Assembly (NCBI RefSeq): GCF_032854445.1
Contig: NC_088300.1
Location: 37,228,458 to 37,292,457 of the forward strand
DNA length: 64,000 nt
From: Liolophura sinensis
Taxonomy: Eukaryota; Mollusca; Polyplacophora; Chitonida; Chitonidae
Direction of reading: 5' to 3'
Positions 12,901 to 25,545 of this stretch are shown in pieces. Made by a program: the position numbers and the translations under genes. The notes under the pieces are model-generated. The model had not been told where the DNA came from. It did no database searches and worked only from the letters and a program-made list of their open reading frames with translations. The first letter of the stretch is position 1. Every line of letters begins with the position of its first letter.

Positions 12901-15900
12901 TCAGGTAACATAATATCTTGCTCTACAGTATTCTACATCAAACGACTGTCACACCTTACAGCATATGTACCGCATTCTATGCTCGCTTTACCTCACTGCC
13001 ACCACTAGACAAGCTTGGCCTTTGGAGCCTCTGAGACGAACATAGGCTTGTTTAGGCTTAGCCACATCACTTGTAACATGATGCGGAGCTGTTTAATCAG
13101 CACTCACCAATAAAATTGTTTCAGGTTTTGGCTAAACATGCATGAACATGACGTGATTTGTTGTAGCGATTTGCTGAACTACTAAATGATTGAAAATAGG
13201 ACAAAGCCTATTTCACATGATTCGATGTGTTGAATTTTGTACTGAGAAACAAAAACGACCTATAGACAGATAACTCACCATGCTCCTTTAACCAGGCCAC
13301 AACTGGCTTTCCTGCAGATCTAGAGTGCACATTTCTAAAAAAAAAAAAAAAAAAAAATAGAATAAATCAAATGTCAACAATAAAAAAAAACATCCTGTCA
13401 ATCTTGCCAATAAGACTGGCTACTTTCAACTGAAAAAACACCAAAATAATAAAATAATAATTTAAGTGTTATTCAAGTTTTTTGCTTTTTAGTACATGGT
13501 GAAAATTTTTCACACATGCTATCCATTTATTCAAGAGAGAACATTTCACGTACATTGCACTTACAGTGGCAGATCATACTTCTTGGCTAAGTCAATCTGA
13601 AAAAAAAATGTACATCATAATTTAATAAAACTGTTCCTTCTTGAATACAAGATTTTTCTATTATTTAATATGATATCTGCAATGAATATTCCAGTGTTTG
13701 ATGTAAAACTTTATACTGGAGATGTACCAACAACTTTTTCTGTTCACTTTAATTCACACTTCCAAGCATTCAACAAGAGACTTTTGACAAACATTTATAA
13801 TTGCCAATTTGCATCTTTACCATACATGTATATGTACCTGGCATTTAAACACCTTCCTCTGGGCATCTTTGTCATTTTCTCCTTGCACAAATTTGGGAAG
13901 GAAATCCAAACCAACCTGTTAAAAAAAGGAAACATACTTTTTCAACTTTTCTTAGTTTAATACAAGATACATGGCAAAAAAAAATAAATAAATAAATAAA
14001 ACACAGTACCGGTATTGAAAACTAGCATGAATCTGATGGCCATTTATGTACTCATTGTTTTATATTACATGGGGTGGCACCTATAATAGCCTTAATATTA
14101 AAACCCACCCTAAAACATAATGCCAGTTAGCATTACATTCAGCAACTAGAACATTTCAGCAACTAGAACATACTACGATTGTCAAGATGATGTCTTCATA
14201 TGCCAAATGCAGGAATAAATCAAGTCATGTTTTTGTCTATATTTTTTTTCATTCTGCAAATAATTGGAAGGTGAGATATCTTTATGTCCCTTTTCCATGT
14301 TGCAAAGCTACATACAAACATGTTACCTATACACAATCTGTGCTGAAGCTGATACAAGGACATGCTTAAAAACATGTCTGTTGGGTTGAACCTGACTAAC
14401 CCTGCAAAACAGTCCTTTTGTTGGGATTTTGGTAAGGTTTTCTTTTTTTTTCTTTGAAATCCTTATCATTATTGATAGCCTGAATAAATTTTTTGCTGAT
14501 AGGGTTGGTTTACACCCTACAAAGAATATTTTAAGGATGGCTCAGGGGAGTCTACAGACTGGTATTCTGCCAGGTAGTCCTGCATGAGTGAGGCCAGCGT
14601 CTACCTTCTGCATATACATGTAGTCTCCATACTGGCAAATAATCACACTTCAATCTACTCCACGCAAGACATAAGACATCTCTAATGAAAAGGAATGCAC
14701 CTTGATTGACTGGTTGGTGTTTAACCCAAAACTGGTTAATATTTCACTTTAATACTTTAATGTAGGTCTGTGGTCAGTTTCAATTGTGGAAAAATCAAAA
14801 ATGCCAGAAGTAAATCGTTGAGCTCTGGCCCAGGGATCACAAAACCATCTTAGACTTGAGTCAAACTTTTAAATCACTTTAAAGCTGTTATTTATTGTGT
14901 AACAATGTCAAAATATTTCTTGACAACATAAATTCTGGGTAAGCTAATGTAAGGCAAGTTTCAGCTAAAATAACCAAAAGGAAAATACCAAGTTTAATGA
15001 TTGAAATTCTGATTTAAGTCCAAGATCACTTAGTGATCCTGGAGCCTGGTCAGTAAATCACATGCTTTCACACGTGTGACACACATTTTTTACTTCATCT
15101 GTAGAAGGAGCTAAATGTAGGTGACATATTGGTGACAGGCATGTGATCTCTTGATGACATGCCTGTCATGACATCAAGAGATCACATGCCTGTCACCAAT
15201 ATATCACGGAGGGGGCCTCCGTGGCTCAGTTGGTTAGCGCGCTAGCGCAGCGTAATGACTCAGGAGTCTCTCACCATTGCAGTTTCTGTGAGTTCAAGTC
15301 CAGCTCATGCTGGCTTCCTCTCCGGCCGTTCGTGGGAAGGTCTGTCAGCAGCCTGCGGATGGTCGTGGGTTTCCCTCGGGCTCTGCCCTGTTTCCACCCA
15401 CCATAATGCTGGCCACCGTCGTATAAGTGAAATATTCTTGAGTACAGCATAAAACACCAATCAAACAAATAAATAAATAAGAAACTTCACGTAAGACCAC
15501 CTACACGACCATTATGACCACACTACTTCTTGCCCCCAAGACAGGAGAGAAGACTAGGGAACCTCTAAACTCATTTGTCCAAGGCAAAGAAAGAACAGAA
15601 TGTACCTTGAAAGAGAGAGGAACTACATGTATACATTACCATAAGATAACCAGGAAGCTCGCATTTCCTTAGCAACTGCACAGACACACACAGCATGGGC
15701 TCAATCCCAGCCTAAGAGAGTAGTACATTACCAGGCTCTCATTATTCATATGGCCTTGATGACAATAGCCTGTCAACCACACGCGTCAGATTTACATAGC
15801 TGATATCATATACATAACTTATAACTTGTTTTCCACTGGTATACGTTGTGCACAGAAAAGTTTGTCAGTAGCTTGTCATCGTATGGGTGGAAAAATCTTC

Positions 15901-18900
15901 AGCGTGGTATTAAACACCAACCAAATAAATAGATGAATAAACTTCCGCAGCCTACTGCCAGTTATGACATTTAGGAATAGCCACCACAAGAACTGGTCTT
16001 ATACAAAAGTAGTTGATTTTAGTTACTCACCTCCCCTACACCTCCGATTCTCCCATGGTGTTTTTCAATCAGCGGCACCACCCTCTCAAACTCCTAGAGG
16101 AAAACAGGAAGCTCTTCATTCACAAGGCTTTGGCTATGATGATGAATACAGGTCATCACAAGAGTGAGTGAGTGCTTGGGGTTTAACGTCGTACTCAACA
16201 ATTTTTCAGTCATATGACGATGAAGGAATCATTAGGGTGCATGCACGTGTAATGTGCCTCCTTGTTGCAGGACGGATTTCCACCGCTCTTTTATTTAGTG
16301 CTGCATCACTGATACGACTTACCGAAGGCAAGTAAGCCGCCCCGCCCGAGCCATTATACTGATACGGGTCAACCAGTCGTTGCACTATCCCCTTCATGCT
16401 AAACGCCAAGCGAGGAAGTTACAACTTCCTCTTTTAAAGTCTTAGGTGTGACTCGACCAAGGATTGATCCTGGATCTACCGGTCCCGAGTCATCACAAGA
16501 AACTTGTTTGCAACATACTTGAAAATAATACGTCCATAGTAGAAACTGAGTAACTTACGGCCTCCTACCAAGGATGTTTGACTACATGGGCCAATTAAAA
16601 TGGCAATGCCATAAAGAAGCCTGCATTCTCAAAGCAAATATAACCTCAGCATTTCTTCCCACAAGCCAATGGAGCGATTGAGTGCTTGGGGTTTAACTTC
16701 GTGCTCAACAATTTTTCAGTCATATGACGATGAAGGAATCCTTAGGGTGTATGTAATGTACCTCCTTGTTGCAGGACAGATTTCCACCACTCTTTTATGT
16801 AGTGCTGCTTCACTGAGACGACTTACCAAAGGCAAGTAAGCGGCCCGCCCGAGCCATTACAGTGATACGGGTCAACTATCTCCTTCATGCTGAACGCCAA
16901 GCGAGGAAGTTACAACTTCCTCTTTTAAAGTCTTAGGTGTGACTCGATAAAGGATTGATCCTGGATCTACCGCTCCCGAAGAGGACGCTCTACCAACTGT
17001 GCTATCCGGGCTGGTCACAAGCCCATGGAGGTTAATCCCATCCAGTCTGTCACTGTCTTGCATTTCATCTATCTTCTAAGACTGCTTACTTCAGTAAAAG
17101 TAAATATGCATGAAGGTGACCGCACCAGGTATTTTATACCGCTCACTAACATTTCTGCTAAATCCTCAAGATGAATTACCTCAACTGTGACACTTCGGTG
17201 CTTGCCGTCTTCTTTCGCCTCCTACAAGGGCACAGAAAAATGAGAAAACAATAATATTATATACTGGTGAAACACAAGAAGAGGCAAAACCATGTGCATG
17301 ACATTCATCTGCTTCACTACAAATCTCATAATAATCACTATGCTAGTAAATGACGCGTTGGGAAACACTGACAAGAAATTCAAGAAACATAACTGTTAAA
17401 TGGTACATGTAATTTTAAATGTTTAATGTTTCAGAATTTTGCAGTTTGCATGCCATTTTTAACAGCAATACCCATTTACCATGCACGATTATTTCTGTCA
17501 GCACTCAGGATTTTTCGAAAGTGAAAGCAGATATGATTTATTTATGCAGTCATTTGATTAGTGTTTTACGCATTACTCAAGAATATTTCACTAATATGAA
17601 TCAGGGTAACCATAACCTGACATTAAAAGGCAGTTTTACCACCTTAGATGAAGACTGAAAAACTTTTTTTTTCACCCATACACATTAGAAAATTCACGTA
17701 CCATGACTTGCATGTATACCTAGCCTACAGAACAGATACAAACTCACTCAGCAAATCCAACATTTAAAACTGAAATTTTCATAATATAGAGACTAACAAA
17801 CTTACAAAAGAAAATATTGAGATGGTGCAAAGAGCACTCCTGAAACTGTTTCTTGTGACAGTATTTACATATTTGATTGTTGTTTGATGGCATACTCAAG
17901 AAGTTTTCAGTTACACAATGGCACTCAGTGTTACCAATCATGACAGATATAACACTGAATATGATGATGTGTTTCAAATGAATTTTATCTCATTTCTTTG
18001 ACTGCTTATCATAGCACTCAAAAATTTTTCACTTGTACGAATTACAAGATTAAAAGACATGAATAAAAAGCACACTGACATAATAAACTGTATGGCTTGG
18101 AAGTTAGTGAGTATATTTACTGCTTAGTATCAACCAGCTATACTTCATTATTTCTTCACTTTTTCTTCTAAATTTTTTGCGCACTGACCTGAACTGGGTG
18201 AAGTCCAAGGCACGGTAAAATTATGTCCGGATACCTGAGAAACAAAAAATAAGTCAATGGCACATTAAAACATCTTTCCTATTACAACGTAAACATTCTA
18301 AAGATGTGGTCATAAAAATGTCAACAAATAAAGCATACGTTAACTCATTTTAGAACATGACAATGTTACAATTTTGCAGATTTTAACAATTGTGCAAAAC
18401 AAACGATGATCTAGTTGCATTATATTTTGGTTTTCTTCTAAGAGATTCTCATTAGCCTAGTTACTCAACTCTGTAAATCAGCAAACGAAACAGCAACTTT
18501 CAGTTTGATTTTGCAGACACAACTACAAGGGTTGGGTTGACCAATTTCAGAGCTTCACAAAAAGTAATAAAATAATTTTATCACAATACCCTATTTCTTC
18601 TAAAATTTGAGGCACCTGGTCTGCTCATTTCAGCCATTTTAACTGTAGCAGGAATACTGAGTTTCTTTTTTCTCAAATGGTTAGGCCATCTAATGAACAT
18701 ACTCATATATCCAAAAGGCTTGTAAAAAAATCTAATATTCTACTTTCAACACTACTAATATCTGTCCCAAATTTTAGAAGAATTAGGGTACAGAGAATAA
18801 TGCTCCCAGAATATGCTTAAATAAACATCTCCCAAACAGGTGAAAAAAGTGAAGAATTACTGTATAACAATTACAGACTGAAAAGTTTCCTCAAATATAT

Positions 18901-21652
18901 TAAAAAGTCTCACACATCTGTATACTTTACCTGTCAGCTATGGCTATCACATTGATAAAATCAGAAGGAAACTCAGGTACGGCCACAATACCTTTCACAT
19001 TTGCCTAAAACAAAACAGCATTTCAGGAACATGTATACATCAGAGCAAGGACTTGTATCCCTAACAGACTGACCCCTGTCTATAATTATTAACAAAGAAA
19101 TACTATTACTAAATAGCTAAAAAGCAAAGATGCTATTTAATAAATTCCAAAAATATCTGGTACCCTACATGTACCTGTGCATGTTTCAATAAATGTAAAC
19201 AGCCTCCTGGAGAATTAAAAGCCTCTTTCCCAAGAGGTCTAAAGTTTTATGCTCAAGATCTCCAACCCTTGGATATGAAATTAAAAGTTTTGCACGCAAG
19301 ACCACCAACCCGTGGATATGGAATAAAAAGTTTTGCACTCAAGATAACCAACCCTTGGATAAGAAATTGAAAGTTTTGCACTCAAGACCACCAACACTTG
19401 TCATATTGACATGATTGAATTAAAAATTTTGCACTCAATACAACCAACCCTTGGATATGGAATTGAAAGTTTTGCACTCAAGACCACCAACACTTGTCAT
19501 ATTGACATGACTGAATTAAAAATTTTGCACTCAAGATAACCAACCCTTGGATATGGAATTGAAAGTTTTGCACTCAAGGTCACCAACACTGGTCATATTG
19601 ACATGACTGAATTAAAATTTTTGCACTCACGATAACAAACACTTGGATATGGAATTGAAAGTTTTGCACTCAAGACCACCAGCCCTTGGACATGAACTTT
19701 AAAGTTTTGCACTCAAGATCACCAACACTTGTCATATTGACATGATTGAATTAAAAGCTTTGCACTCAAGACCAGCAACCCTTTCCTCTTCCTTACTTAC
19801 TAGAGAGAGCTTTCTGCTTTCCTCAAACAACAAATTAAACTGAACACTCTTGTAACAGAAAAAAAAAAACGTGCAATGAGTACAGCAAAATACACTAATC
19901 AAATAAATCAATTATTCAAAACTCTGCCCAAGATATTATTTGCATTACATGCGTCAGGTTGTCAGTATAAGACCTGTGGCAAAAACTACTCGCTTACCTC
20001 TCTGGCTTTTTGTATAACATCATCCACATCCTAAATAAAAACAAAAAGAATGAAGTTTGAAGCTGGTCAAAGAGAACATTAATACAGACTTAATTTGTGT
20101 TACAATTCCATTTGAGTTCTGTCAGTTTACATCACATACTCATTACCTGTACTGTTGTAACTCGTTGGTCATCGGAGAAAGGTGTGTGATCACTTACACC
20201 AAAGACAGTATCGTACACATCGTGTGTTCAGCTTGCATACAAGAATTTCACAGTGACAGAATGTGTACATGCTATGTCATCACACAGAACAATAGCTTTC
20301 CTTGCCATTTTGGAGCACTATACATGTTCAAGCACAACATTTGGCATGTGTTTGGTAAAGGTCAGTGGGGTATATGTCATAATTTTATAAGGCCTTAACC
20401 TAAATCTAGAAATTAGTAGGTCTAGGCCTAAACATATTTACAGTGTGATGTTGGACACTGCTGCTTATATACATGTATATTTGAAGGTTTTAGAGGGCAT
20501 GTGAACAAGAATGACAGAATAATATGCAAGTTTAAAAAATGTAGGCCCATAAATAATAGCAATTAAGTCATCTGACTTTTGACTCAGCCTTTCGATGGGC
20601 TGTTACCTAATACTGTCCTTGGTGAATATGTAGGCCTATTGTTTTCATACAAACTGTCATACTGTCGGAGGTGAACATGTATGCCTACTGTTTTCATACA
20701 AACTGTCACAGTCAGAGGTGAACATGTATGCCTATTGTTTTCATACAAACTGTCACAGTCAGAGGTGAATATGTAGGCCTATTGTTTTCATACAAATTGT
20801 CATAGTCAGAGGTGAATATGTAGGCCTGTTGTTTTCATACAAGTTGTCATACTGTCATTGGTGAATATATAGGCCTATTGTTTTCATACAAACTGTCATA
20901 CTGTCAGATGTGAATATGTATGCCTATTGTTTTCATACAAATTGTCATACTGTCAGAGGCGAATATGTAGGCCTATTGTTTTCATACAAATTGTCATAGT
21001 CAGAGGTGAATATATAGGCCTATTGTTTTCATACAAACTGTCATACTGTCAGAGGTGAACATGTATGCCTATTGTTTTCATACAAACTGTCACAGTCAGA
21101 GGTGAATATGTAGGCCTATTGTTTTCATACAAATTGTCATAGTCAGAGGGGAATATGTAGGCCTGTTGTTTTCATACAAGTTGTCATACTGTCATTGGTG
21201 AATATATAGGCCTATTGTTTTCATACAAACTGTCATACTGTCAGATGTGAATATGTAGGCCTATTATTTTCATACAAATTGTCATACTGTCAGAGGCGAA
21301 TATGTAGGCCTATTGTTTTCACACAAATTGTCATAGTCAGAGGTGAATATGTAGGCCTGTTGTTTTCATACAAATTGTCATACAGTCAGAGGTGAATATG
21401 TAGTCCTATTGTTTTCACACTAATCCTCATACTGTCAGAGGTGAATATATAGGCCTATTGATTTCATACAAATTTTAATAAGCAAATGTGTAATCAATTT
21501 TAAATGGAAAGTGGTGAAAGATTTTGTTGATGAGCATTTCATACTTCTTTTTCTTTTCTTCTTTCAACACATATTATAATGTAAAAGACGGTTGGGACGC
21601 AATTTACCTCGTTAAATTGAGGGTCTGCTATGTGGCAATGACAATCAATCAT
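9958..21652 (-). CDS. TATDN3: TATDN3, TatD-family metal-dependent hydrolase, complete in 12 exons
   Basis: Exons from the ATG: 21652-21608, 20030-19998, 19004-18931, 18234-18189, 17221-17180, 16093-16031, 13915-13838, 13596-13565, 13334-13279, 12198-12086, 10535-10461, 10101-9958. They total 801 nt (266 aa), all GT-AG, every phase compatible. TatD enzymes are TIM-barrel phosphodiesterases with a two-metal centre, and the expected ligands are present: H5 and H7 in the opening DCHCH, E101 in GGVGE, H141 in NVHSR, H164 in LLHAFDG, D210 in LLLETDSP. The C-terminal [11 protein letters not shown] is characteristic of TATDN3 rather than TATDN1/2, and length is close to the usual 270 or so. Introns hold SINEs and three minisatellites. 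The start lies head-to-head with NSL1. No breaks were seen. Confidence 0.96.
10127..10267 (-). mobile_element. SINE family A fragment, tail missing
   Basis: Holds the tRNA-like head and part of the body (reverse of GGCCTCCATGGCTTAGTTGG at its right end), diverged from other copies and lacking the conserved 3' tail. Lies in the last intron of TATDN3, 26 bp from exon 12. Confidence 0.8.
10790..11540. repeat. Minisatellite, 41-bp unit, about 18 copies
   Basis: Tandem units share CAACATGAACCTGGAAATTT and TTTCCAACATTTAATC. Copies alternate between CTATTTCC and CTACTTCC variants, and a few are shortened (near 11350 and 11475). The array sits in the TATDN3 intron between exons 10 and 11. Confidence 0.95.
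15121..15207. repeat. Long hairpin: 36-bp arms, 15-nt spacer
   Basis: 15121-15156 and 15172-15207 are reverse complements with one mismatch (core GACAGGCATGTGATCTCTTG). The spacer ACATGCCTGTCATGA repeats part of the arm. It ends a few bases before a SINE head and lies in an intron of TATDN3. Confidence 0.9.
15211..15480 (+). mobile_element. Full-length SINE, family A
   Basis: Head GGCCTCCGTGGCTCAGTTGG with tRNA-like A-box spacing, then a B-box-like GAGTTCAAGTCC, the body, the conserved GTCGTATAAGTGAAATATTC segment, and a tail ending in AAATAAATAAATAA. Lies in a TATDN3 intron, antisense to the gene. Confidence 0.93.
15860..15945 (+). mobile_element. Degenerate SINE family A tail
   Basis: Only the terminal part survives (GGTATTAAACACCAACC followed by AAATAAATAG). 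Confidence 0.55.
16164..16489 (-). mobile_element. SINE family B with 11-bp target-site duplication
   Basis: Flanked by TCATCACAAGA at 16153-16163 and 16490-16500. The minus-strand reading gives part of a tRNA-like head (GGATCAATCC-type B box), then AACTTCCTCGCTTGGCG and a tail containing TGACTGAAAAATTGTTG. The extreme 5' head (A box) is missing, so the copy is 5'-truncated. It lies about 60 bp upstream of TATDN3 exon 6, in the same orientation as the gene. Confidence 0.9.
16675..17015 (-). mobile_element. Full-length SINE family B with 15-bp target-site duplication
   Basis: Flanks at 16660-16674 and 17016-17030 match except for one base (CACAAGCCAATGGAG versus CACAAGCCCATGGAG). Reading the minus strand, the head is GATAGCACAGTTGGTAGAGC, a tRNA A box, followed by a B box. 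About 170 bp from the preceding family B copy, in the same orientation. Confidence 0.92.
17550..17935 (-). mobile_element. Two SINE family A tail fragments
   Basis: 17553-17600 and about 17873-17935 each keep only the reverse of the conserved tail (TTGATTAGTGTTTTACGC and a diverged copy). The sequence between them is not recognisably SINE. Confidence 0.5.
19235..19790. repeat. Compound minisatellite, 43-bp and 52-bp units
   Basis: Units share AAAGTTTTGCACTCAAGACC. One class ends CCCTTGGATATGGAATTG, the other ACTTGTCATATTGACATG, and the two classes alternate in the middle of the array. In the TATDN3 intron between exons 2 and 3. Confidence 0.88.
20590..21475. repeat. Minisatellite, 47-49-bp unit, about 18 copies
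   Basis: Core GGCCTATTGTTTTCATACAA preceded by CAGAGGTGAATATGTA. Units differ by CATACTGTCAG versus CATAGTCAG, which gives the 2-bp length difference. In the first intron of TATDN3, ending about 130 bp from exon 1. Confidence 0.95.
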
Positions 21653-21961
21653 ACAGTCCGGGAATCCCATGACATTTACCCATCCCCAAACCCTTACCAG
21701 AACCCAGTTAGTTTGATCAATAGGCTCTGACAGTAGTCAAATTCAAAATTACCATCGCTAAAAAGTGCTACTCCTAAAATTTCCACGCTAACAAACAACG
21801 TAAACTGTCGTGAAAAAAACTCGTACCTTGTTCAAAACGGGTTTTTACGGAAACGATGTATTTCTTGAAAAATGTACGCGATATGACGTCATCACTTTAT
21901 GGTTATGTTGTTACGGGTAGATTAATCTCGGCCAAAAACGATTTCTGGGCGCCAATTCAAA
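21653..21961. promoter_or_regulatory. Putative bidirectional promoter between TATDN3 and NSL1
   Basis: Contains a perfect cAMP-response element TGACGTCA at 21884-21891. TATDN3 starts on its left edge. On the right, an ATG at 21962 in good context begins MDSQTAGESRHNANG, a possible NSL1 N-terminus, not proven. Divergent sharing of this promoter is inferred from gene order. Confidence 0.45.
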
Positions 21962-22041
21962 ATGGACAGTCAGACGGCCGGGGAATCGAGGCACAACGCC
22001 AACGGTTGGTGTACCTTATGCAAAATGTTAATCGTATTTAA

Positions 22042-22539
22042 ATGTGCCGTTATGTAGCTCTTAGCTTTTGGCATTCAACTACCCCGCCTGTCTTTTATCA
22101 ATATGGGGCCTACGTGACCGAGTGCGTAGCGTGTTAGCGCTTCATAGTGCCACTCTGCTCTCAGCCCGAAAGACTCCAACTCCTTTTCTTAAACTGGCCT
22201 AGTGTTGTTGGAGTTTCGACGCTTACAGTGTTAATTTCGTACTGAACGAAGGTCCAGGCCGATTATTTTTGTTATCGATCTAGTCTGGCGCAAATATAAG
22301 CCACCAACCTAAACCCCAACTTTCCACACCCACCGCACCGCCACAATACGTCTCAGCTCGATTTAGAATTTATTTACCATAAGTATATTTACAGAAAACA
22401 TGTTTACAGAAAATAAAGCATGGCGGGGAATAAAGTCACAAAGAACTTGATCTATCCTGAGGAAGTACAAGTATAAAAGATGGAGGTGGTTTTAGGTGAA
22501 TTTTAAGTAAATAATAACAGAGTAAACGTTTTACATATT
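22042..22539. other. Intergenic or NSL1 5' intron, no exon recognised
   Basis: No supported gene. Searched by eye for the N-terminal NSL1 helices without success. Confidence 0.4.
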
Positions 22540-23420
22540 TTAGAAAAACACAAAGCAGGTTAACGTGATTAAAGAAATGCTGTGGTGCATGGCTATGAGA
22601 CATTGATGTGTTTGAAAATAAGTCAGAATTGTTTCATCAAGTAATCTTTTATTTTGGACTACAAACAGAGAAAGTGAGTCAATAGATTTGAGAGAAACTG
22701 GTAGCCTGTTCCATTCCCGGGGGATCAAATTTCGAATTGAGTAGAGAGACGGGTTGGAAGAGTGGAGGGGTCGAAATAGGTTAGACACTGTGTTCTGGTT
22801 GGATAATTGTGTATATATGATTGTTTTCGAAACGTTACGGCAGTTCAGGGGTATTTTATAGGGGTGATATATATATTTATGAGTGATTAAAAAAGAAACC
22901 TGAAGGATAGAGAATTTTACCGGTAAAATATTCAGAGATTTGAAGAGAGGGCCTGTGTGCTTGAGTCAATTAGATAGGGTTACTGAACACACTGCATAGG
23001 GTGTGAGGGATAAGTGTTACCCCCCAAAACACAAGCATAGTTCAGAAAAGGAGAAAAGAAGGAGTTATACATTATTAGATATTGCGAGATACCTTTTTGG
23101 ATATGTAACTGATATGGGATGTCCAGGAAAGTTTGCTGTTAAACATTATACCCAAAAATTTAAATTTGGAAACATAGTCTATAACTGACCCTTGCATAGA
23201 AAGCCGAGGAATGTCCTTAGGAGAAGAGGAGACTGATCCGATGAAGCTACCCTTGGTTATGTTAATGTTTAACGATAGCCTGTTTGAAGTCATCCAGTCA
23301 CCAATCTTTTTGAGTTCAGCAGACAGGGTAGTGACTGCTTTGTTTATATTTCAGGATGAGATACACACACTTGTGTCGTCGGCGAATAATACATATTTCA
23401 GAACAGTGGTGACATTAGTT
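22540..23420 (-). mobile_element. Decayed non-LTR retrotransposon, reverse transcriptase fragment
   Basis: Read on the minus strand from about 23400, the catalytic box appears as YVLFADDTSV, followed after a stop by WMTSNRLSLNIN (thumb region), then VSKFKFLGIMFNSKLSW and the usual RT C-terminal tail IPREWNRLPVSL at about 22700. In-frame stops and frame changes show it is dead, and it is 5'-truncated against the 68-bp array. Confidence 0.85.
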
Positions 23421-23424
23421 AGTG

Positions 23425-23995
23425 ATTATCAGTTGTAGACTTTGTATCTACAGAATTACTACCATACATGTATGTAATTATCTTAAGATATGATTATCAG
23501 TTGGAGACTTTTTATCTGCACAATTAGTACCACACATGTATATAATTATCTTAAGATATGGTTATCAGTTGGAGACTTTTTATCTGCACAATTAGTACCA
23601 TACATGTATATAATTATCTTAAGATATGGTTATCAGTTGGAGACTTTATCTGCACAATTAGTACCATACATGTATATAACTATCTTAATATATGATTATC
23701 AGTTGGAGACTTCTTATCTGCACAATTAGTACCATACATGTATATAATTATCTTAAGATATGATTATCAGTTGGAGACTTTTTATCTGCACAATTAGTAC
23801 CATACATGTATATAATTATCTTAAGATATGATTATAGATGGAGACTTTTTATCTGCACAATTAGTACCATACATGTATATAATTATCTTAATATATGATT
23901 ATCAGTTGGAGACTTCTTATCTGCACAATTAGTACCATACATGTGTATAATTATCTTAAGATATGATTATCAGTTGGAGACTTTTTATCTGCAGA
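23425..23995. repeat. Minisatellite, 68-bp unit, about 8 copies
   Basis: Unit contains GATTATCAGTTGGAGACTTT, ATCTGCACAATTAGTACC and CATGTATATAATTATC. Copies are highly alike; one is shortened near 23650. Confidence 0.95.
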
Positions 23996-25284
23996 ATGTG
24001 CAGCAGGCAAGGCCAAATAAATTGTGAAACAAATCAGTTTTCGTGTATTTTCTGGGTTATTTTATTTTAATGAATTTATATATGCTTCTGGTTATACTGG
24101 AAAGCTAAGATCATGTCTGTGAATTGTTTTTATTCTGAATTTTCCTTTTTATTTATTTAGATTGGTAGGAATTGTGTTTGGTTGAATATAAACCAGTAGG
24201 CTTACTGTCTAAAATTATTATATATCCATGTGTGTGTTCATAAATATTTCATTGATAATGAAAACTGTTTTTCTTTTTTCTTTCTTGTATAATGTATAAT
24301 TGAGAAAACACATTTTCCTTCAACCAAGATATTTATAAAGAGAAAAAGAAATTCACGTAAAGGAATATATAGTCTGTCTAGACTTAAATAATGTTGATTT
24401 TGCTGTTTGTTCTCTGTGTTATAGCCAGCAAACTGCTGCAAAACAACGTCCATCTAGACAACTCAAATGTGTGATATTTTGTTTTATTTTCAAGTAAAAG
24501 ATTCTGTTACGTATAGTGGGAATGAGATGGGCATAAAATGGACAAAACTTAGCTGTTAGCTCAGCATCCCTTCACTTGTCAGTGTAGTACGGAGAATCTA
24601 GCTTTGTCAGACTGCCATTGATATTATGGCAACCTTGCGTACTGCGATATGCATCATGTGCAGCTGCTAACCATGAGAAGAAGTTTTCTACAAACCGCTA
24701 GTTCTATCAGTCATTTTAGTGACGTGTTTAATGTCAGGCGTATAACCTGTCCAAACTGTCAATCTGCAACACACAATTGACCTGTGGTAAGCAACAGTGT
24801 GTGCAGATAGGTCAAGCGGATGTCCCACACATTGGTTACAATGTTCAATCTTTTTGTGATGTCATGACATCACCATTGCTTTCACCGGCAGTGAAACGAA
24901 AAATTACTTTGTCATGAAAAGCGGTGGTGGGAGATCAGATGTTTTGGATCCATTCATTACACCGGAGACAAACGGGCATTCCCACTTCGAGCATTCTATA
25001 GGAGTAACTGGACAGGTTGGGGAGGTTACTAATCAACTGTTTTTCAAAACTATACCAAGCATCCTTCAGAGGTGAATGGCACTAAGTCCTGACTACGCAA
25101 GCCCCAGTCCAAACACAAAAAAGCAGTCCTCCAGGGCTATATCTAGTCCAGTTGTTTACGTTTTGTGTGTCAACTTGGTACACATGGGTGGACATTCTGT
25201 GAAACAAAAAGAGTGCACAGTATTGGTTTTAATACACTTATGAAATTTAATGTACAGTACTATTAGGAGCAGGGTGTTATGGGG
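23996..25284. other. Probable NSL1 5' intron, no exon recognised
   Basis: An open stretch from ATG 24917 (MKSGGGRSDVLDPFITPE, ending near a possible donor at about 25022) was considered as an NSL1 exon but has no recognisable similarity. Otherwise nothing supported. Confidence 0.35.
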
Positions 25285-25545
25285 GTAGGGGGCCATCTGT
25301 GGCCTAGTGGTGAGCTAGCTAGCATAGCATATTGACCCAGGAACCTCTCACCAATGGGCTTGTTGTGAGTTCAAGCCCAGCTGATGTTGGCTTCCTCTCC
25401 GGTCATATGTGTGAACCTCTGGCAGTAATCTGCAGATCGTCGTGAGTATCACGAGGACCACCCACTTTTCTGTAACTATAATGCTGGCCACTGTCGTATA
25501 AGTGAAATATTCTTGAGTACGGTGTAAAACCCCAATCAAAATAAA
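25285..25545 (+). mobile_element. Diverged SINE family A
   Basis: Head GGCCATCTGTGGCCTAGTGG, B-box-like GAGTTCAAGCCC, and conserved tail GTCGTATAAGTGAAATATTC. More diverged than the copies at 7393 and 15211. Confidence 0.88.

Noticed and set aside
15211-15300. tRNA gene-like sequence
   Set aside because: The A and B boxes belong to a SINE head followed by a SINE body and tail; no complete cloverleaf stem set.
24917-25070. Possible NSL1 N-terminal exon starting MKSGGGRSDV
   Set aside because: No similarity to the conserved helices and weak donor; kept only as unassigned.
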